Shown here: piece after piece, positions 42,307 to 51,256 of the stretch
How the letters are laid out: every line of letters begins with the position of its first letter
How positions within the stretch are numbered: position 1 is the first letter of the stretch
Assembly (NCBI GenBank): GCA_023429785.1
Contig: JAEZDD010000004.1
Span: 271,732 to 335,731, forward strand
Length of the DNA stretch: 64,000 nucleotides
Reading direction: 5' to 3'
Source: Bacillota bacterium
GTDB lineage: Bacteria > Bacillota > Clostridia > Oscillospirales > Ruminococcaceae
Made by a program: the position numbers and the translations under genes
Notes under the pieces: generated by a model
Databases searched by the model: none
Told to the model about the DNA's origin: nothing
What the model saw: the letters and a program-made list of their open reading frames with translations, nothing else

Positions 42307-42561
42307 CTATGGTTTTATTACAAGGGTGGTTACACCATTGTTCATACTTAAAATTCTCTTGACAAGGCGAGGATGCTTCAGCTCTTTTCTAACGAGGTTT
42401 AAAAGCGCCTGTCCCCCTTGATAACCGTGTATAACATCAATTTCCTTAGTGTCTTTATCGCATTTTGTGATAAGTGCGATAAGCTCCTTCTTAGCCTCCA
42501 TAACTGTCATTCCGTGAATGTCAACGGATAGATTATATCCGAATTTAGTTACGTTCATCAT
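42307..42561 (-). CDS. Small stand-alone Smr-domain protein
   Basis: 84 residues from the tandem ATG at 42561 (GGGAAAG 7-8 nt upstream); the longer frame to 42648 lies inside dus and is unlikely. The Smr (small MutS-related) signature is clear: VDIHGMTVMEAKKELI at the N-terminus and IDVIHGYQGGQALLNLVRKELK, a variant of the HGxGxG motif with a tyrosine and an extra glycine. Smr domains are nucleases or RNA-binding modules; here it may join the RNA-modification cluster. It overlaps the 3' end of dus by 17 bp. Confidence 0.83.
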   Translation of the reverse strand: MMNVTKFGYNLSVDIHGMTVMEAKKELIALITKCDKDTKEIDVIHGYQGGQALLNLVRKELKHPRLVKRILSMNNGVTTLVIKP

Positions 42562-43549
42562 AATGTCTTTCCCTTTCGAGTACAAGATTTCTCGCCTTTT
42601 GTGCCAGCTTCTCAAGGTCGGAATACTCAGAAAGCCCCCCGCACTCATTCCTTAGTGAAGCCGCATTCGGCAAGCCTTTTATATACCACGCCACATTTTT
42701 TCTAGCCTCTTTCATTCCCATTCTCTCGCCCTTGTTCTCAACAATCATTTTAGCGTGCCTGAGCATAATCTCAAGCCTTTCGTCGAGGAAAGGCTCAGGC
42801 AGAATTATTCCCGAATTAAAATACTGATAAATCTGTTCAAAAAGCCACGGGCGACCATAGGAAGCACGACCAATCATAACAAGGTCACAGCCGGTTTCAG
42901 CATACATTTTAACACAGTCATCGACGCTTGACACATCACCGTTCCCGATAACAGGGATTTTCACAGCTTCCTTCACCTGACGAATAATATCCCAGTCGGC
43001 ACGACCGCTGTACATCTGAGTCCTTGTCCGACCGTGAACTCCAATAGCCGAGGCACCACTGTCCTCAAGCATTTTCGCAAATTCGACAGCGTTAATATTG
43101 TCCTTGTCCCAGCCTGCACGAATCTTCACAGTAACAGGAACCTCGCTCACGCTCACAACAGCCCTCACTATTTTTGAGGCAAGCTTAGGCGTTTTCATCA
43201 AGGCGCTCCCACTCCCGCTACCGGCAATTTTCGGGACGGGGCAGCCCATGTTGATATCAATTATACTAGGCGTATATTTTTTTAGTATTTCGACAGCTTG
43301 TTTCATATATTCAGGTTCTTCGCCAAAAATCTGCAATGCCATTGGTCTTTCAATATCCGTAATCTGACAAAGCTGAGCGGTTTTTTTATCGCTGTAGCAC
43401 AGCCCCTTTGATGAAATCATTTCGCTGACGACGAAGCTGGCGTGATAATTCTTACAAAGCGTCCTGTATGCTCTGTCAGCGACCGAAGCCATTGGGGCGA
43501 GAGCGGCAGTTTTTTCTATTTCAACATTCCCTATTTTGATTTTTTCCAT
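42545..43549 (-). CDS. dusB: tRNA-dihydrouridine synthase
   Basis: The 334-residue FMN enzyme reduces uridines in tRNA. TIM barrel with LAPMASVADRAYR at the N-terminus, DINMGCPVPKIAGSGSGSALMKTP (the catalytic cysteine is in GCPVPK), VKIRAGWD, VHGRTRTQMYSGRADW, VIGNGDV and MIGRASYGRPWLFEQI, then a helical C-terminal domain. DusB-type by overall pattern; the exact target position is inferred. It overlaps the Smr gene and heads the dus-smr-methyltransferase-rsmI cluster. Confidence 0.93.
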   Translation of the reverse strand: MEKIKIGNVEIEKTAALAPMASVADRAYRTLCKNYHASFVVSEMISSKGLCYSDKKTAQLCQITDIERPMALQIFGEEPEYMKQAVEILKKYTPSIIDINMGCPVPKIAGSGSGSALMKTPKLASKIVRAVVSVSEVPVTVKIRAGWDKDNINAVEFAKMLEDSGASAIGVHGRTRTQMYSGRADWDIIRQVKEAVKIPVIGNGDVSSVDDCVKMYAETGCDLVMIGRASYGRPWLFEQIYQYFNSGIILPEPFLDERLEIMLRHAKMIVENKGERMGMKEARKNVAWYIKGLPNAASLRNECGGLSEYSDLEKLAQKARNLVLERERHYDERN

Positions 43550-43691
43550 AAAGCACCCTAACTAATTAACTTTAAAATTTATTTTACCATAAAACTTTAA
43601 AAAAATATAGGGTTATGGCTAATTTTGTGCTATAATACTTGTATGTGAAAAAATTCAGACGTTTTATATAAATTTAATGGGGGGTAGCGTG

Positions 43692-46235
43692 ATGAGACTG
43701 CTTGCGATTGACGGGAACAGCATCATGAACCGTGCTTTTTATGGGATAAAGATGCTGTCTAACTCAAAGGGCTTTTATACCAATGCAATAACGGGCTTTA
43801 TGAATATATTTTTAAAGGAAGCTGATGAGGTCAAGCCTGACTGTATCGCGGTGGCTTTTGATTTAAAGGCGCCGACCTTCAGGCATAAGGAGGTTTCGTC
43901 ATATAAGGCTAACCGAAAGGGAATGCCCCCCGAGCTTTTTCAGCAAATGCCGGTAATTAAAGAAATCCTATCTGCTATCGGCTTGAAAATCGTTGAGGTT
44001 GAGGGCTTTGAGGCGGACGACGTTTTAGGGACGCTCTCTAAGATTTTTTCTGACAGCGAAAACGAGTGCTTTATTTTGACAGGCGACAGGGACAGCCTTC
44101 AGCTCGTGAATAAGCACGTCACCGTTCGTTTGGCGACCACGAAGGAAACTATAATTTACACCCCTGAAAAAATTCACGAGGTATATGAGCTTTCACCATT
44201 ACAGCTGATTGAAGTCAAGGCTTTGATGGGCGACAGCTCAGACAATATTTCCGGCGTGGCTGGAATCGGTGAAAAAACCGCGCTCACACTTATTAAGGAA
44301 TACGGCACTGTTGAAAAGCTCTATGAAAACCTCGAAACGGCGGCGCTGACAAGTTCCGTCAGGGCAAAGCTCGAGGCTGGGCATAATGCCGCTATTCAAA
44401 GCAAGTGGCTGGCGACAATCTGCCTAGATGTCCCAATCAGTACAAGTTGCGGGGATTATAAAATCGGCGAGAAAAACGCGCAGGATGTCCGAAAGCTTCT
44501 GACCGACCTTGAAATGTTCAAGCTTTTGGAAAGGCTAAAGCTTGAAAAAACTGATGCCGCTGAAAATGCTGAGCTTGCCCCTGAAGAAAAACAGCCGAAA
44601 AAGGCATTTCTAATTAAAGACCTAACCCTTGAAGTAATCGATGGCTTTAAGGCTGAGGAAAGCTATTTTATTTTAAATAATGCGAAGCTTTCTGTGTGTA
44701 AAGGCGATTGCATTTACACCTCTGAAAATCACGAAGTAATACTGCATTATATTACTGCAGGCTGTCCAAAGAAATGCTTTGACGCTAAGCCGGCGTACAA
44801 GCTAGCCTTTTCAAGCGGTAAGCAGGCGGAGGGCATTAATTTCAGCTGTGACCTGGCCGGATATCTGCTTAATTCAATGGCGTCTGATTATACGGCTCAA
44901 AATCTCTGCAATGCCTATAAGGTTTCATACCGCTTTGACATGGCTGAAAATGCTGATATTGCCTCGCTTCCAAATTTATGCGACCGGCTTTTGGCAGAAA
45001 TTAAGCTGACCGAAATGACCGACCTGTATTACAACATCGAGCTGCCGCTTTGCGAGGTTTTAGCCTCGATGGAAACGGACGGGGTCAAGGTTGACACTGA
45101 CGGTGTAAAGGCTTTCGGGGCAACCCTTTCACATGACATTTCCTCCCTAGAAAAAAGAATTTTCGACCTTGCCGGAAAGGAATTCAACATAGGCTCGCCA
45201 AAACAGCTTGGAGTAATACTGTTTGAGGATTTAAAGCTCCCCACAAAGAAAAAAACAAAAACAGGCTATTCGACGAACGCCGACGTTCTCGAATTTTTAT
45301 CGGATAAGCACCCTATAATTCCGCTCATTTTAGAGTATAGAACCCTCACAAAGCTGAATTCAACCTATGTTGAGGGGCTTTTGAAGGTTGTCCATGAGGA
45401 TGGGCGAGTTCATACTATTTTTAAACAGACTGAAACTCGAACAGGGCGAATTTCTTCAACAGAGCCGAATATTCAAAATATCCCGGTGAGAAAGGAAATC
45501 GGCAGGAATATGCGTAAGTTTTTTGTCGCTGAAAAGGGATATACTCTTCTCGACGCAGATTACAGTCAGATTGAGCTGAGAATACTGGCACATGCCTGCA
45601 ACGACGAGAATATGAAGAGGACTTTCCTTGAGGAAAAGGATATTCATACAACAACAGCGGCTCAGGTTTTCGGTGTTCCCGAGGATTTTGTATCCCACGA
45701 GATGAGAAGTGCCGCTAAGGCTGTTAATTTCGGGATAATCTATGGTATCGGTGCATTTTCACTATCTCAGGATATCGGGGTGAGTGTTGCTGATGCTGAT
45801 AAATATATTAAGCAGTACCTCGCGAACTTCCCTAACGTCGGCGAATTCATGGAAAAAACCATTGAGGGCGGGAAAAAGGACGGATATGTCACAACAATGT
45901 TCGGGCGGAGAAGATATATCCCCGAGCTTGCTTCTTCGAATAAAATCCTTCAGGCGTTCGGGAAAAGAGCGGCAATGAACGCACCCATTCAAGGTGCTGC
46001 CGCTGATATAATAAAAATTGCAATGGTCAAGGTTTATCAAAAGCTCAAGGAGGCAAGGCTGGATGCGAGGCTGATTTTACAGGTTCACGACGAGCTGATA
46101 GTCGAGGCGTCGCTTTCTGATAAGGACAGGGCGGCGAAAATCCTTCACGACGAGATGGAGAATGCCGTTAAGCTCGCTGTTCCGCTGACCGCTGAAGTGA
46201 ATGAGGGTGAGAGCTGGTATGTTGCCAAAGGATAG
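43692..46235 (+). CDS. polA: DNA polymerase I
   Basis: The product has 847 residues from the ATG at 43692, with GGGGGGT 7 nt upstream. An N-terminal 5'-3' exonuclease (LLAIDGNSIMNRAFYGIK, VEGFEADDVLGTL, LMGDSSDNISGVAGIGEKTA) is followed by a 3'-5' exonuclease-like region without recognisable catalytic acids (so proofreading is probably absent). The polymerase domain has motif A DADYSQIELRILAH, motif B RSAAKAVNFGIIYGIG and motif C LQVHDELIVEA. It repairs DNA and removes Okazaki primers. The next gene, rimI, starts within its 3' end. Confidence 0.96.
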   Translation: MRLLAIDGNSIMNRAFYGIKMLSNSKGFYTNAITGFMNIFLKEADEVKPDCIAVAFDLKAPTFRHKEVSSYKANRKGMPPELFQQMPVIKEILSAIGLKIVEVEGFEADDVLGTLSKIFSDSENECFILTGDRDSLQLVNKHVTVRLATTKETIIYTPEKIHEVYELSPLQLIEVKALMGDSSDNISGVAGIGEKTALTLIKEYGTVEKLYENLETAALTSSVRAKLEAGHNAAIQSKWLATICLDVPISTSCGDYKIGEKNAQDVRKLLTDLEMFKLLERLKLEKTDAAENAELAPEEKQPKKAFLIKDLTLEVIDGFKAEESYFILNNAKLSVCKGDCIYTSENHEVILHYITAGCPKKCFDAKPAYKLAFSSGKQAEGINFSCDLAGYLLNSMASDYTAQNLCNAYKVSYRFDMAENADIASLPNLCDRLLAEIKLTEMTDLYYNIELPLCEVLASMETDGVKVDTDGVKAFGATLSHDISSLEKRIFDLAGKEFNIGSPKQLGVILFEDLKLPTKKKTKTGYSTNADVLEFLSDKHPIIPLILEYRTLTKLNSTYVEGLLKVVHEDGRVHTIFKQTETRTGRISSTEPNIQNIPVRKEIGRNMRKFFVAEKGYTLLDADYSQIELRILAHACNDENMKRTFLEEKDIHTTTAAQVFGVPEDFVSHEMRSAAKAVNFGIIYGIGAFSLSQDIGVSVADADKYIKQYLANFPNVGEFMEKTIEGGKKDGYVTTMFGRRRYIPELASSNKILQAFGKRAAMNAPIQGAAADIIKIAMVKVYQKLKEARLDARLILQVHDELIVEASLSDKDRAAKILHDEMENAVKLAVPLTAEVNEGESWYVAKG

Positions 46236-46668
46236 AATTGTTGTCTTGCCGATGACGAAAAATGATATAATGCAAGTTGCAGAAATAGAAAAGGAATGCT
46301 TTTCTATGCCGTGGTCTGTTCAGGCATTTGAGCTTGAGCTTGAAAAAACCGATGCTGTCACTCTTGTTGCGCATTGTGAAAGCAAGGTCGTTGGCTTTGT
46401 TAATGTGAATATTGTCCTCGACGAAATGTACCTGAACAACATCGCCGTGACTTCTTCATATCGGGGAGCGGGCATAGGAGGAATACTTCTAAAATCGCTT
46501 GAAGAAATAGCACGAATGAGGGTCAGCTTTATTACGCTTGAGGTTCGTGCCTCAAATGAGGCGGCGAAAAGCCTTTATCAGAGAAGCGGTTTTGAAATTG
46601 TCGGAAGACGAAAAAATTTCTATGAAAAACCGCTTGAGGATGCAATTTTGATGACAAAGCATTTATAA
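46219..46668 (+). CDS. rimI: Ribosomal-protein-alanine N-acetyltransferase RimI
   Basis: The GNAT-fold acetyltransferase has 149 residues from the ATG at 46219; GAGGGTGAGAG lies just upstream, and the frame is open to 46201. Features are AEIEKECFSMPWSVQAFELEL, the acetyl-CoA loop SSYRGAGIGGILLKSLEE (about 73-90), LEVRASNEAAKSLYQRSGFEIVGRRKNFY. It acetylates S18 and perhaps other N-termini. It overlaps the polA 3' end by 17 bp and precedes tsaD, the common rimI-tsaD order; the usual tsaE-tsaB genes are not upstream. Confidence 0.92.
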   Translation: MLPKDRIVVLPMTKNDIMQVAEIEKECFSMPWSVQAFELELEKTDAVTLVAHCESKVVGFVNVNIVLDEMYLNNIAVTSSYRGAGIGGILLKSLEEIARMRVSFITLEVRASNEAAKSLYQRSGFEIVGRRKNFYEKPLEDAILMTKHL

Positions 46669-46733
46669 TATAACAATATGTATAATTTAATTATACCCTA
46701 AGTAAAACTAAGATAAAAGGGCAGTGATAATTT

Positions 46734-47744
46734 TTGAAAATTCTAGCTATAGAAAGCTCATGCGATGAAACAGCGGCGGCTGTTGTTGAAGACGGGAAAA
46801 AAGCTTTATCCTCGGTGATTGCTTCACAGATTGACGAGCATAAGCAATATGGAGGGGTTGTCCCTGAAATTGCCTCAAGGCGACATTGCGAAAATATTTT
46901 AAAGGTAGTGACACGCTCATTAGATGAGGCGAATTGCACCCTCAAGGATATTGACGCAATAGCTGTAACCTATGCCCCGGGGCTGATTGGTGCTTTGCTG
47001 GTTGGCGTGAATTTCGCGAAAGGGTTAGCTCTCGCGACGGGGCTTCCGCTCGTGCCGGTTCATCACATTGCGGGGCATATCGCGGCGAATTACATTGCCC
47101 ACCCTGACTTAAAGCCGCCTTATCTTTGCCTTGTGGCAAGCGGCGGGCATAGCCATATCGTCGAGGTTTTATCCTATACGAAATTCAAGGTAATAGGTCG
47201 GACTCGTGATGACGCCGCGGGCGAATGCTTTGATAAGGTCGCCAGAGTTCTTGATTTCCCATATCCCGGCGGTATTCATATTGACAGGTCGGCTCAGATC
47301 GGGGAACCTGATGTATACAAGCTCCCCTTCCCTAAAGTAACAGGGAGCGAATATGATTTTTCATTCTCAGGGCTTAAAACAGCAGTGATAAATCTGGTTC
47401 ATAATAGCGAGCAGAAGGGCATAGAAATTAACAAGAACAACCTTGCCGCATCTTTTCAAAAAACTATTTGCAGTATTTTAGTTGAAAAAACAATCAGCGC
47501 CGCTCACTCCACAGGCTACAAAACCATTGCTGTGGCGGGTGGTGTTTCAGCCAACAGCGAGCTTAGAAAGTCAATGGAGAGTGCGTGTGAAAAAAACGGC
47601 TTTTCACTTTTTATTCCTCCGCTTTCACTTTGCGGGGATAATGCTGTCATGATTGGCTGTCAGGGATATTATGATTTTCTTGAAAATAAACGTGCGGGAA
47701 GTGACCTCAACGCAATCGCAACCCTCTCACTTGAGGATTTATAA
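46734..47744 (+). CDS. tsaD: tRNA N6-adenosine threonylcarbamoyltransferase TsaD
   Basis: The 336-residue catalytic subunit of t6A37 synthesis has MKILAIESSCDETAAAVVEDG at the N-terminus, the metal-binding HHIAGH (HxxxH) motif, LVASGGHSHIVEV, the GEAFDKVAR-type block GECFDKVARVLDFPYPGG and AVAGGVSANSELRKSM. The start is a TTG at 46734: the conserved N-terminus begins exactly there, AAAGGGC lies upstream, and no ATG is nearby. TsaB and TsaE, its normal partners, must be encoded elsewhere. Confidence 0.96.
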   Translation: MKILAIESSCDETAAAVVEDGKKALSSVIASQIDEHKQYGGVVPEIASRRHCENILKVVTRSLDEANCTLKDIDAIAVTYAPGLIGALLVGVNFAKGLALATGLPLVPVHHIAGHIAANYIAHPDLKPPYLCLVASGGHSHIVEVLSYTKFKVIGRTRDDAAGECFDKVARVLDFPYPGGIHIDRSAQIGEPDVYKLPFPKVTGSEYDFSFSGLKTAVINLVHNSEQKGIEINKNNLAASFQKTICSILVEKTISAAHSTGYKTIAVAGGVSANSELRKSMESACEKNGFSLFIPPLSLCGDNAVMIGCQGYYDFLENKRAGSDLNAIATLSLEDL

Positions 47745-47766
47745 AAATAATAAACAACAAATAAAA

Positions 47767-47795
47767 AATCCCCACAGTTTATAGCTGTGGGGATT
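47767..47795. terminator. Bidirectional terminator between tsaD and the DUF1508 gene
   Basis: Perfect 11-bp stem AATCCCCACAG/CTGTGGGGATT with a 7-nt loop and A/T-runs on either side. Confidence 0.92.
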
Positions 47796-47816
47796 ATTTT
47801 CTTATTGCAGCACTAA

Positions 47817-48194
47817 TTATACAGTCTGAGCCTCAACAATCTTGGCGTCAACAGCATTTCTGATAACGCTGATAATTCCGTTTTCGCAAGCTTGCTTGGT
47901 TGTATAGCCTTCAGAAGCAAGGATATTCTGTCCATTTTTCGCTTTTAGTCGAAAGCGATACTCGCCGGCTTTATCAGTATAAATCTCAAACTTAGGGTTT
48001 GTTTTAGTTTCATATTCTGAATGAGTCTGGTCCTCAACCTCAGCAACAGCGGAATTTCTTTGAACGCTATCAATTCCATTTAAACATGATATTTTAGTTT
48101 CATATACCTCAGATGTCCCAATTACCTCGCCGTTAACAGCCACTAAGTCGAACTTTATGCCAGTATTAACCTCTTTAATTACAAACTTCCCCAT
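47817..48194 (-). CDS. DUF1508 (YegP-like) two-repeat protein
   Basis: The 125-residue protein consists of two DUF1508 repeats: GKFVIKEVNTGIKFDLVAVNGEVIGTSEVYETKISCLNGIDSVQRNS (about 2-48) and NPKFEIYTDKAGEYRFRLKAKNGQNILASEGYTTKQACENGIISVIRNA (about 65-113). Each repeat folds as a small beta-sheet unit of unknown biochemical role (E. coli YegP is the reference). There is no signal peptide. AGGAGG precedes the ATG on the minus strand. It is monocistronic. Confidence 0.88.
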   Translation of the reverse strand: MGKFVIKEVNTGIKFDLVAVNGEVIGTSEVYETKISCLNGIDSVQRNSAVAEVEDQTHSEYETKTNPKFEIYTDKAGEYRFRLKAKNGQNILASEGYTTKQACENGIISVIRNAVDAKIVEAQTV

Positions 48195-48382
48195 ATGTCG
48201 CCTCCTAGAATTTTCTTAATAATACCAGTTATTTCGACGCTTGTCAATAATATAATTTCATATGACTTTTTTTAGCTTTCAAGATTAAAAGAAATACTCT
48301 CATTTATATTTAAAATATAGACATTTTGAGAGTCAATCCGCTTTCAGCAAAACTTATAAAATCTGTATAATAATACATTATA

Positions 48383-48411
48383 TTGACATTAATAATTTAA
48401 CGCAGTATTAT
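48383..48411 (+). promoter_or_regulatory. Promoter of the aldo-keto reductase gene
   Basis: TTGACA (48383-48388), 17 bp, TATTAT (48406-48411), with a leader of about 105 nt. Between here and the DUF1508 gene (48195-48382) the sequence is AT-rich; it holds only a hairpin-capable ACTCTCA/TGAGAGT pair near 48295-48335. Confidence 0.65.
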
Positions 48412-48522
48412 ATTATTGTAATATTATTCTTATAGTGGATAATATTACTTTTTAATATTTAGGTAACTTTTAAATGCCTTTAATAGAAGTTAATAATAAA
48501 GAATAAGGAGAATTGAATTTAA

Positions 48523-49425
48523 ATGAAAACAATACAGATAGGAAAATCGCAGCTGCACTCCACTCAATTGGGACTTGGATGTATTAATTTTGGAACAACT
48601 ACTGATGATAAAGCAGCATTTAGTCTTGTTGAAGCATATCTTGAAAGCGGAGGGAACTTATTAGATACATCAAACAATTATGCTTTCTGGAATAGTAACC
48701 AAGAGCGCGATAGTGAAAAATGTATAGGCAGATGGCTAACTAATAATCAGGATAAACGAAAGGATTTTATTCTATCGACAAAATTAGGCGCTTTGCCAAA
48801 GGATATATCCAGAGGCTTTAACGATATGCAGGGCACAAGCCGAAAGGTTGTTTATGAGGAGGTTGAAAAATCATTGGAGGCGCTCCAGACAGACTATATA
48901 GATTTACTTTATTTACATATAGATGATTATCAAACCCCTTTAGAAGAAACTCTTTCTGCACTGGCTGATATGATAAATAAAGGGTATGTTAAAAATATAG
49001 GCTGCAGTAATTTCAGAACATGGAGAATAGAAAAAGCCAGGCAAATATGCAAAGAAAATAATTATCCCTTTTTCTGCGCTGTTCAGCAAAGATATAGTTA
49101 TCTCCAGCCAGTTATTGATGCAGATTTTGGTGTGCAGATTTGTGGAGATAATGAGCTGAAGTCATATATTGAGTTTTTTAAAGATATGACATTTGTTGCT
49201 CATACATCTCTTTTATACGGAGCTTATCAAAAAAATGATATACAAGATATTAATTATGATACGCTTCAGAACAGACAGCGTTTAGAAAAGCTAAGCGAAA
49301 TGGGAAAGGATAAAATCCCTTGGGTTCTTGATTATATATCAAAACAGTATGGGGGAAGTATCGCTCTTTTTACTTCAGCTAACCTTCAACATCTTAAAGA
49401 GAATATTGAGTACTTTAATAAATAG
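48523..49425 (+). CDS. Aldo/keto reductase
   Basis: The 300-residue NADPH-dependent TIM-barrel oxidoreductase has GLGCINFGTTTDDKAAFSLVEAYLESGGNLLDTSNNYAFW (with catalytic D and Y), STKLGALPKD (catalytic K), YIDLLYLHIDDYQTPLEETLSALADM (catalytic H) and the GCSNFRTWRIEKA cofactor strand. The C-terminus PWVLDYISKQYGGSIALFTSANLQHLKENI fits the sugar-oxidoreductase-like AKR subgroup. AAGGAG lies upstream. The substrate is unknown. It marks the end of the clearly core-genome-like part. Confidence 0.92.
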   Translation: MKTIQIGKSQLHSTQLGLGCINFGTTTDDKAAFSLVEAYLESGGNLLDTSNNYAFWNSNQERDSEKCIGRWLTNNQDKRKDFILSTKLGALPKDISRGFNDMQGTSRKVVYEEVEKSLEALQTDYIDLLYLHIDDYQTPLEETLSALADMINKGYVKNIGCSNFRTWRIEKARQICKENNYPFFCAVQQRYSYLQPVIDADFGVQICGDNELKSYIEFFKDMTFVAHTSLLYGAYQKNDIQDINYDTLQNRQRLEKLSEMGKDKIPWVLDYISKQYGGSIALFTSANLQHLKENIEYFNK

Positions 49426-49570
49426 TAGTTTAGATTCTTATTCAAAAAGGCAAATAGCTATTGCTTGATTTATGGGAAGCTTGTAACAAATAATGTAAAG
49501 GGAGCTTATCATATATTTTTTGGGATAATTCAAATATTCACATATCTGGACTTGAAACTGTGCGACAAAA

Positions 49571-49595
49571 AAGGGGCTGCTTATTTAGCAGCCCC
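49571..49595 (-). terminator. Terminator of the former ferredoxin gene
   Basis: Minus strand: GGGGCTGC pairs with GCAGCCCC (7-nt loop), followed by a run of T. It is intact although the gene upstream is broken. Confidence 0.85.
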
Positions 49596-49608
49596 TAATA
49601 ATATAGTA

Positions 49609-49740
49609 TTAATTGCAGCAACCACTGTCACAGCCGCAGCCGCAGGATTCAGTGCCTTCTTCACCGAAGTATGTAATTGCATCGGATGGGCAAAGGCTCT
49701 GGCAACCGTGGCAGCCATCAACGCATCCTTCCGAAATTTG
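49609..49740 (-). pseudogene. C-terminal fragment of a 4Fe-4S ferredoxin-like protein
   Basis: In one frame the minus strand reads EGCVDGCHGCQSLCPSDAITYFGEEG followed by a Cys-rich tail TESCGCGCDSGCCN and stop. This is one CxxCxxC..CP cluster-binding half of a bacterial-type ferredoxin. The rest of the protein is missing: upstream the sequence joins an ArsC-like fragment in another frame. It was too short to appear as a normal ORF. Confidence 0.7.
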
Positions 49741-49817
49741 CAGGGAAGGAAGGGGCAGGCAACACCGCAGCCCATGGTGATTACGATATCCACTGGTGGC
49801 ACTCTTCCAACAATTTG
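49737..49817 (-). pseudogene. Fragment of an ArsC/low-molecular-weight phosphatase-type arsenate reductase
   Basis: The minus strand reads QIVGRVPPVDIVITMGCGVACPFLPCKFR, the middle of an ArsC-like protein (family pattern TMGCnVxCPxLPCxxREDWGL). It breaks off right after the CP..C motif and runs into the ferredoxin fragment out of frame. The catalytic N-terminal CxxxxxR part is gone. It is evidence of a deletion fusing two former genes. Confidence 0.65.
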
Positions 49818-49857
49818 TGATATTTATACATTTTTATATATCATTTTGTTTATTTAG

Positions 49858-50000
49858 GTATTTTATTTAAGTAAATATTTTAAGCAAATTAATAGCGAAG
49901 AAATAATGCATATGTAAAATTTAAATTACAAAAGTATACAAAATATCATTTCATAATTATTTATATGTGCAATGATTTTAAAAAAATAGGAGGTATGATA
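49858..50000. other. AT-rich intergenic, no gene
   Basis: About 140 bp ending in a clear AGGAGG (49988-49993) that serves the broken gene starting at 50001. No other signal is seen. Confidence 0.45.
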
Positions 50001-50473
50001 ATGATAGAGGATAAAATAAATTAGCAATTGCCATCACTCACCTTGCATATAGGAATACAGATATAGAAAACTTTCACGCTTGTAATACAACAATGGATAA
50101 TACTTTTTATAAGAAAGTATACAATATAATTAATGGGAATATTTTGCACGTAAAAAAATTTCTTGGGCCTTTTTTAAGTATCAAAAAACCTGATGTTTTA
50201 GAAAATTTTTTGCAATCTTTAAACCAATCAGATTATAAAGGTTTTAAAGATTTTATAAGGCAATTTTCATTCAACATGAATATGGGGTACGGGTGGAATG
50301 AACCTGTTTTTTTACAGCTTGATGTGCCTGATGACTTAGCTGAATTTATTTTAGAAGGTGAATTTGTTCAGCATTGCAAAGATAATAAAAGGTTTGATGA
50401 TACTGCTATGCATAAAATTAATATAGATATCTGCAATAGATTTTATACATTATTATGCCTTGGTTTGCTCTAA
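50001..50473 (+). pseudogene. Frameshifted unknown gene
   Basis: AGGAGG is followed by an ATG at 50001 that reads MIEDKIN and stops. Restoring one base at about 50020 gives a continuous 157-codon frame: MIEDKI-(x)-LAIAITHLAYRNTDIENFHACNTTMDNTFYKKVYNIINGNILHVKKFLG, to the stop at 50473. The open part alone (50093-50473) gives 126 residues. I do not recognise the family. It is soluble and helix-rich, with a conserved-looking FIRQFSFNMNMGYGWNEPVFLQLDVPDDLAEFILEGEFVQHC block. Real decay or a sequencing deletion are both possible. Confidence 0.6.
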
Positions 50474-51244
50474 TAAAATATACTTCACAGTTCAAAATAC
50501 TGAGTTGTCATATACATCTGATATAACACAAAAAAAGATAAATTCTCTATTGAGTGCTATGATTTTAAAACTAATCAAATAACAGATATTTTGGATTTTC
50601 CAGAGAATTATCATATAACTATGCAAAACCTAATCGTTGATAAGGATAATGCAATTATAAGATATACTTACTGCACGAAACCTCAGGATTATTATACTGA
50701 TAAAGATACACAGAAAATTGATGAAAAATTATATTACGAGGTAACAAAATTTGTAACTTATAAGTATGATTTAAAAACCAAGGAAACAAAAGAGCTGAAT
50801 AATGTCAAGGATTACATGATTATAAGAGCATATAAAGATAACTGGGTTTATTATGTAGACTACGAAAACAATATGGCAAAAAACGCCTTATTTAAAATGG
50901 ATATTAATACAGAAAAAACCGAAACAGTTTTAACGAACAATGCAATTAAAAACAGTTGGGATGGAACAACCCAGACAAATGTTTTAGCAAATGAAATTCT
51001 TGTAGCTGATAAGAAAAACAGAACGGAGTATTTTTATGATTTGGCTGGAAACTTAAAAAATACTCTAAAAAATACTGATTGGTTCGCAGTCAATGAATAT
51101 GAAGACTTTTATTTATTAGTTGATAAAAACGGATATGGAATATACAATATTAAAAGATTTATAAATAAAGAGGACTATATCGCTGGGATGAAGGATTATA
51201 AGGTGGCAGGTTTGCCAAAGGCTTCAGACAATTTTAATAATTAA
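50474..51244 (+). pseudogene. 3' fragment of an exported or beta-propeller-like protein gene
   Basis: The open frame from 50591 gives 217 residues (TTG start, no good ribosome binding site), but related sequence continues upstream: NKIYFTVQNTELSYTSDITQK, then a one-base deletion in a run of seven A (about 50530-50540), then KDKFSIECYDFKTNQITDILDFPENYH. No start or signal peptide remains, so this is a 5'-truncated gene. Repeats of the YDLKTKET/MDINTEKTE type suggest a propeller-like extracellular domain of a lipoprotein. It sits 12 bp upstream of the ABC exporter. Confidence 0.6.
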
Positions 51245-51256
51245 AGGGGCAATGAT

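Noticed and set aside
44000..46235. Several ORFs of 60-90 residues antisense to polA
   Set aside because: All are frame shadows of polA codon usage; none has a ribosome binding site or domain.
49465..49857. 130-residue plus-strand ORF
   Set aside because: It is antisense to the ArsC/ferredoxin relic and its terminator; its alanine/threonine-rich sequence is the reverse reading of cysteine and glycine codons.
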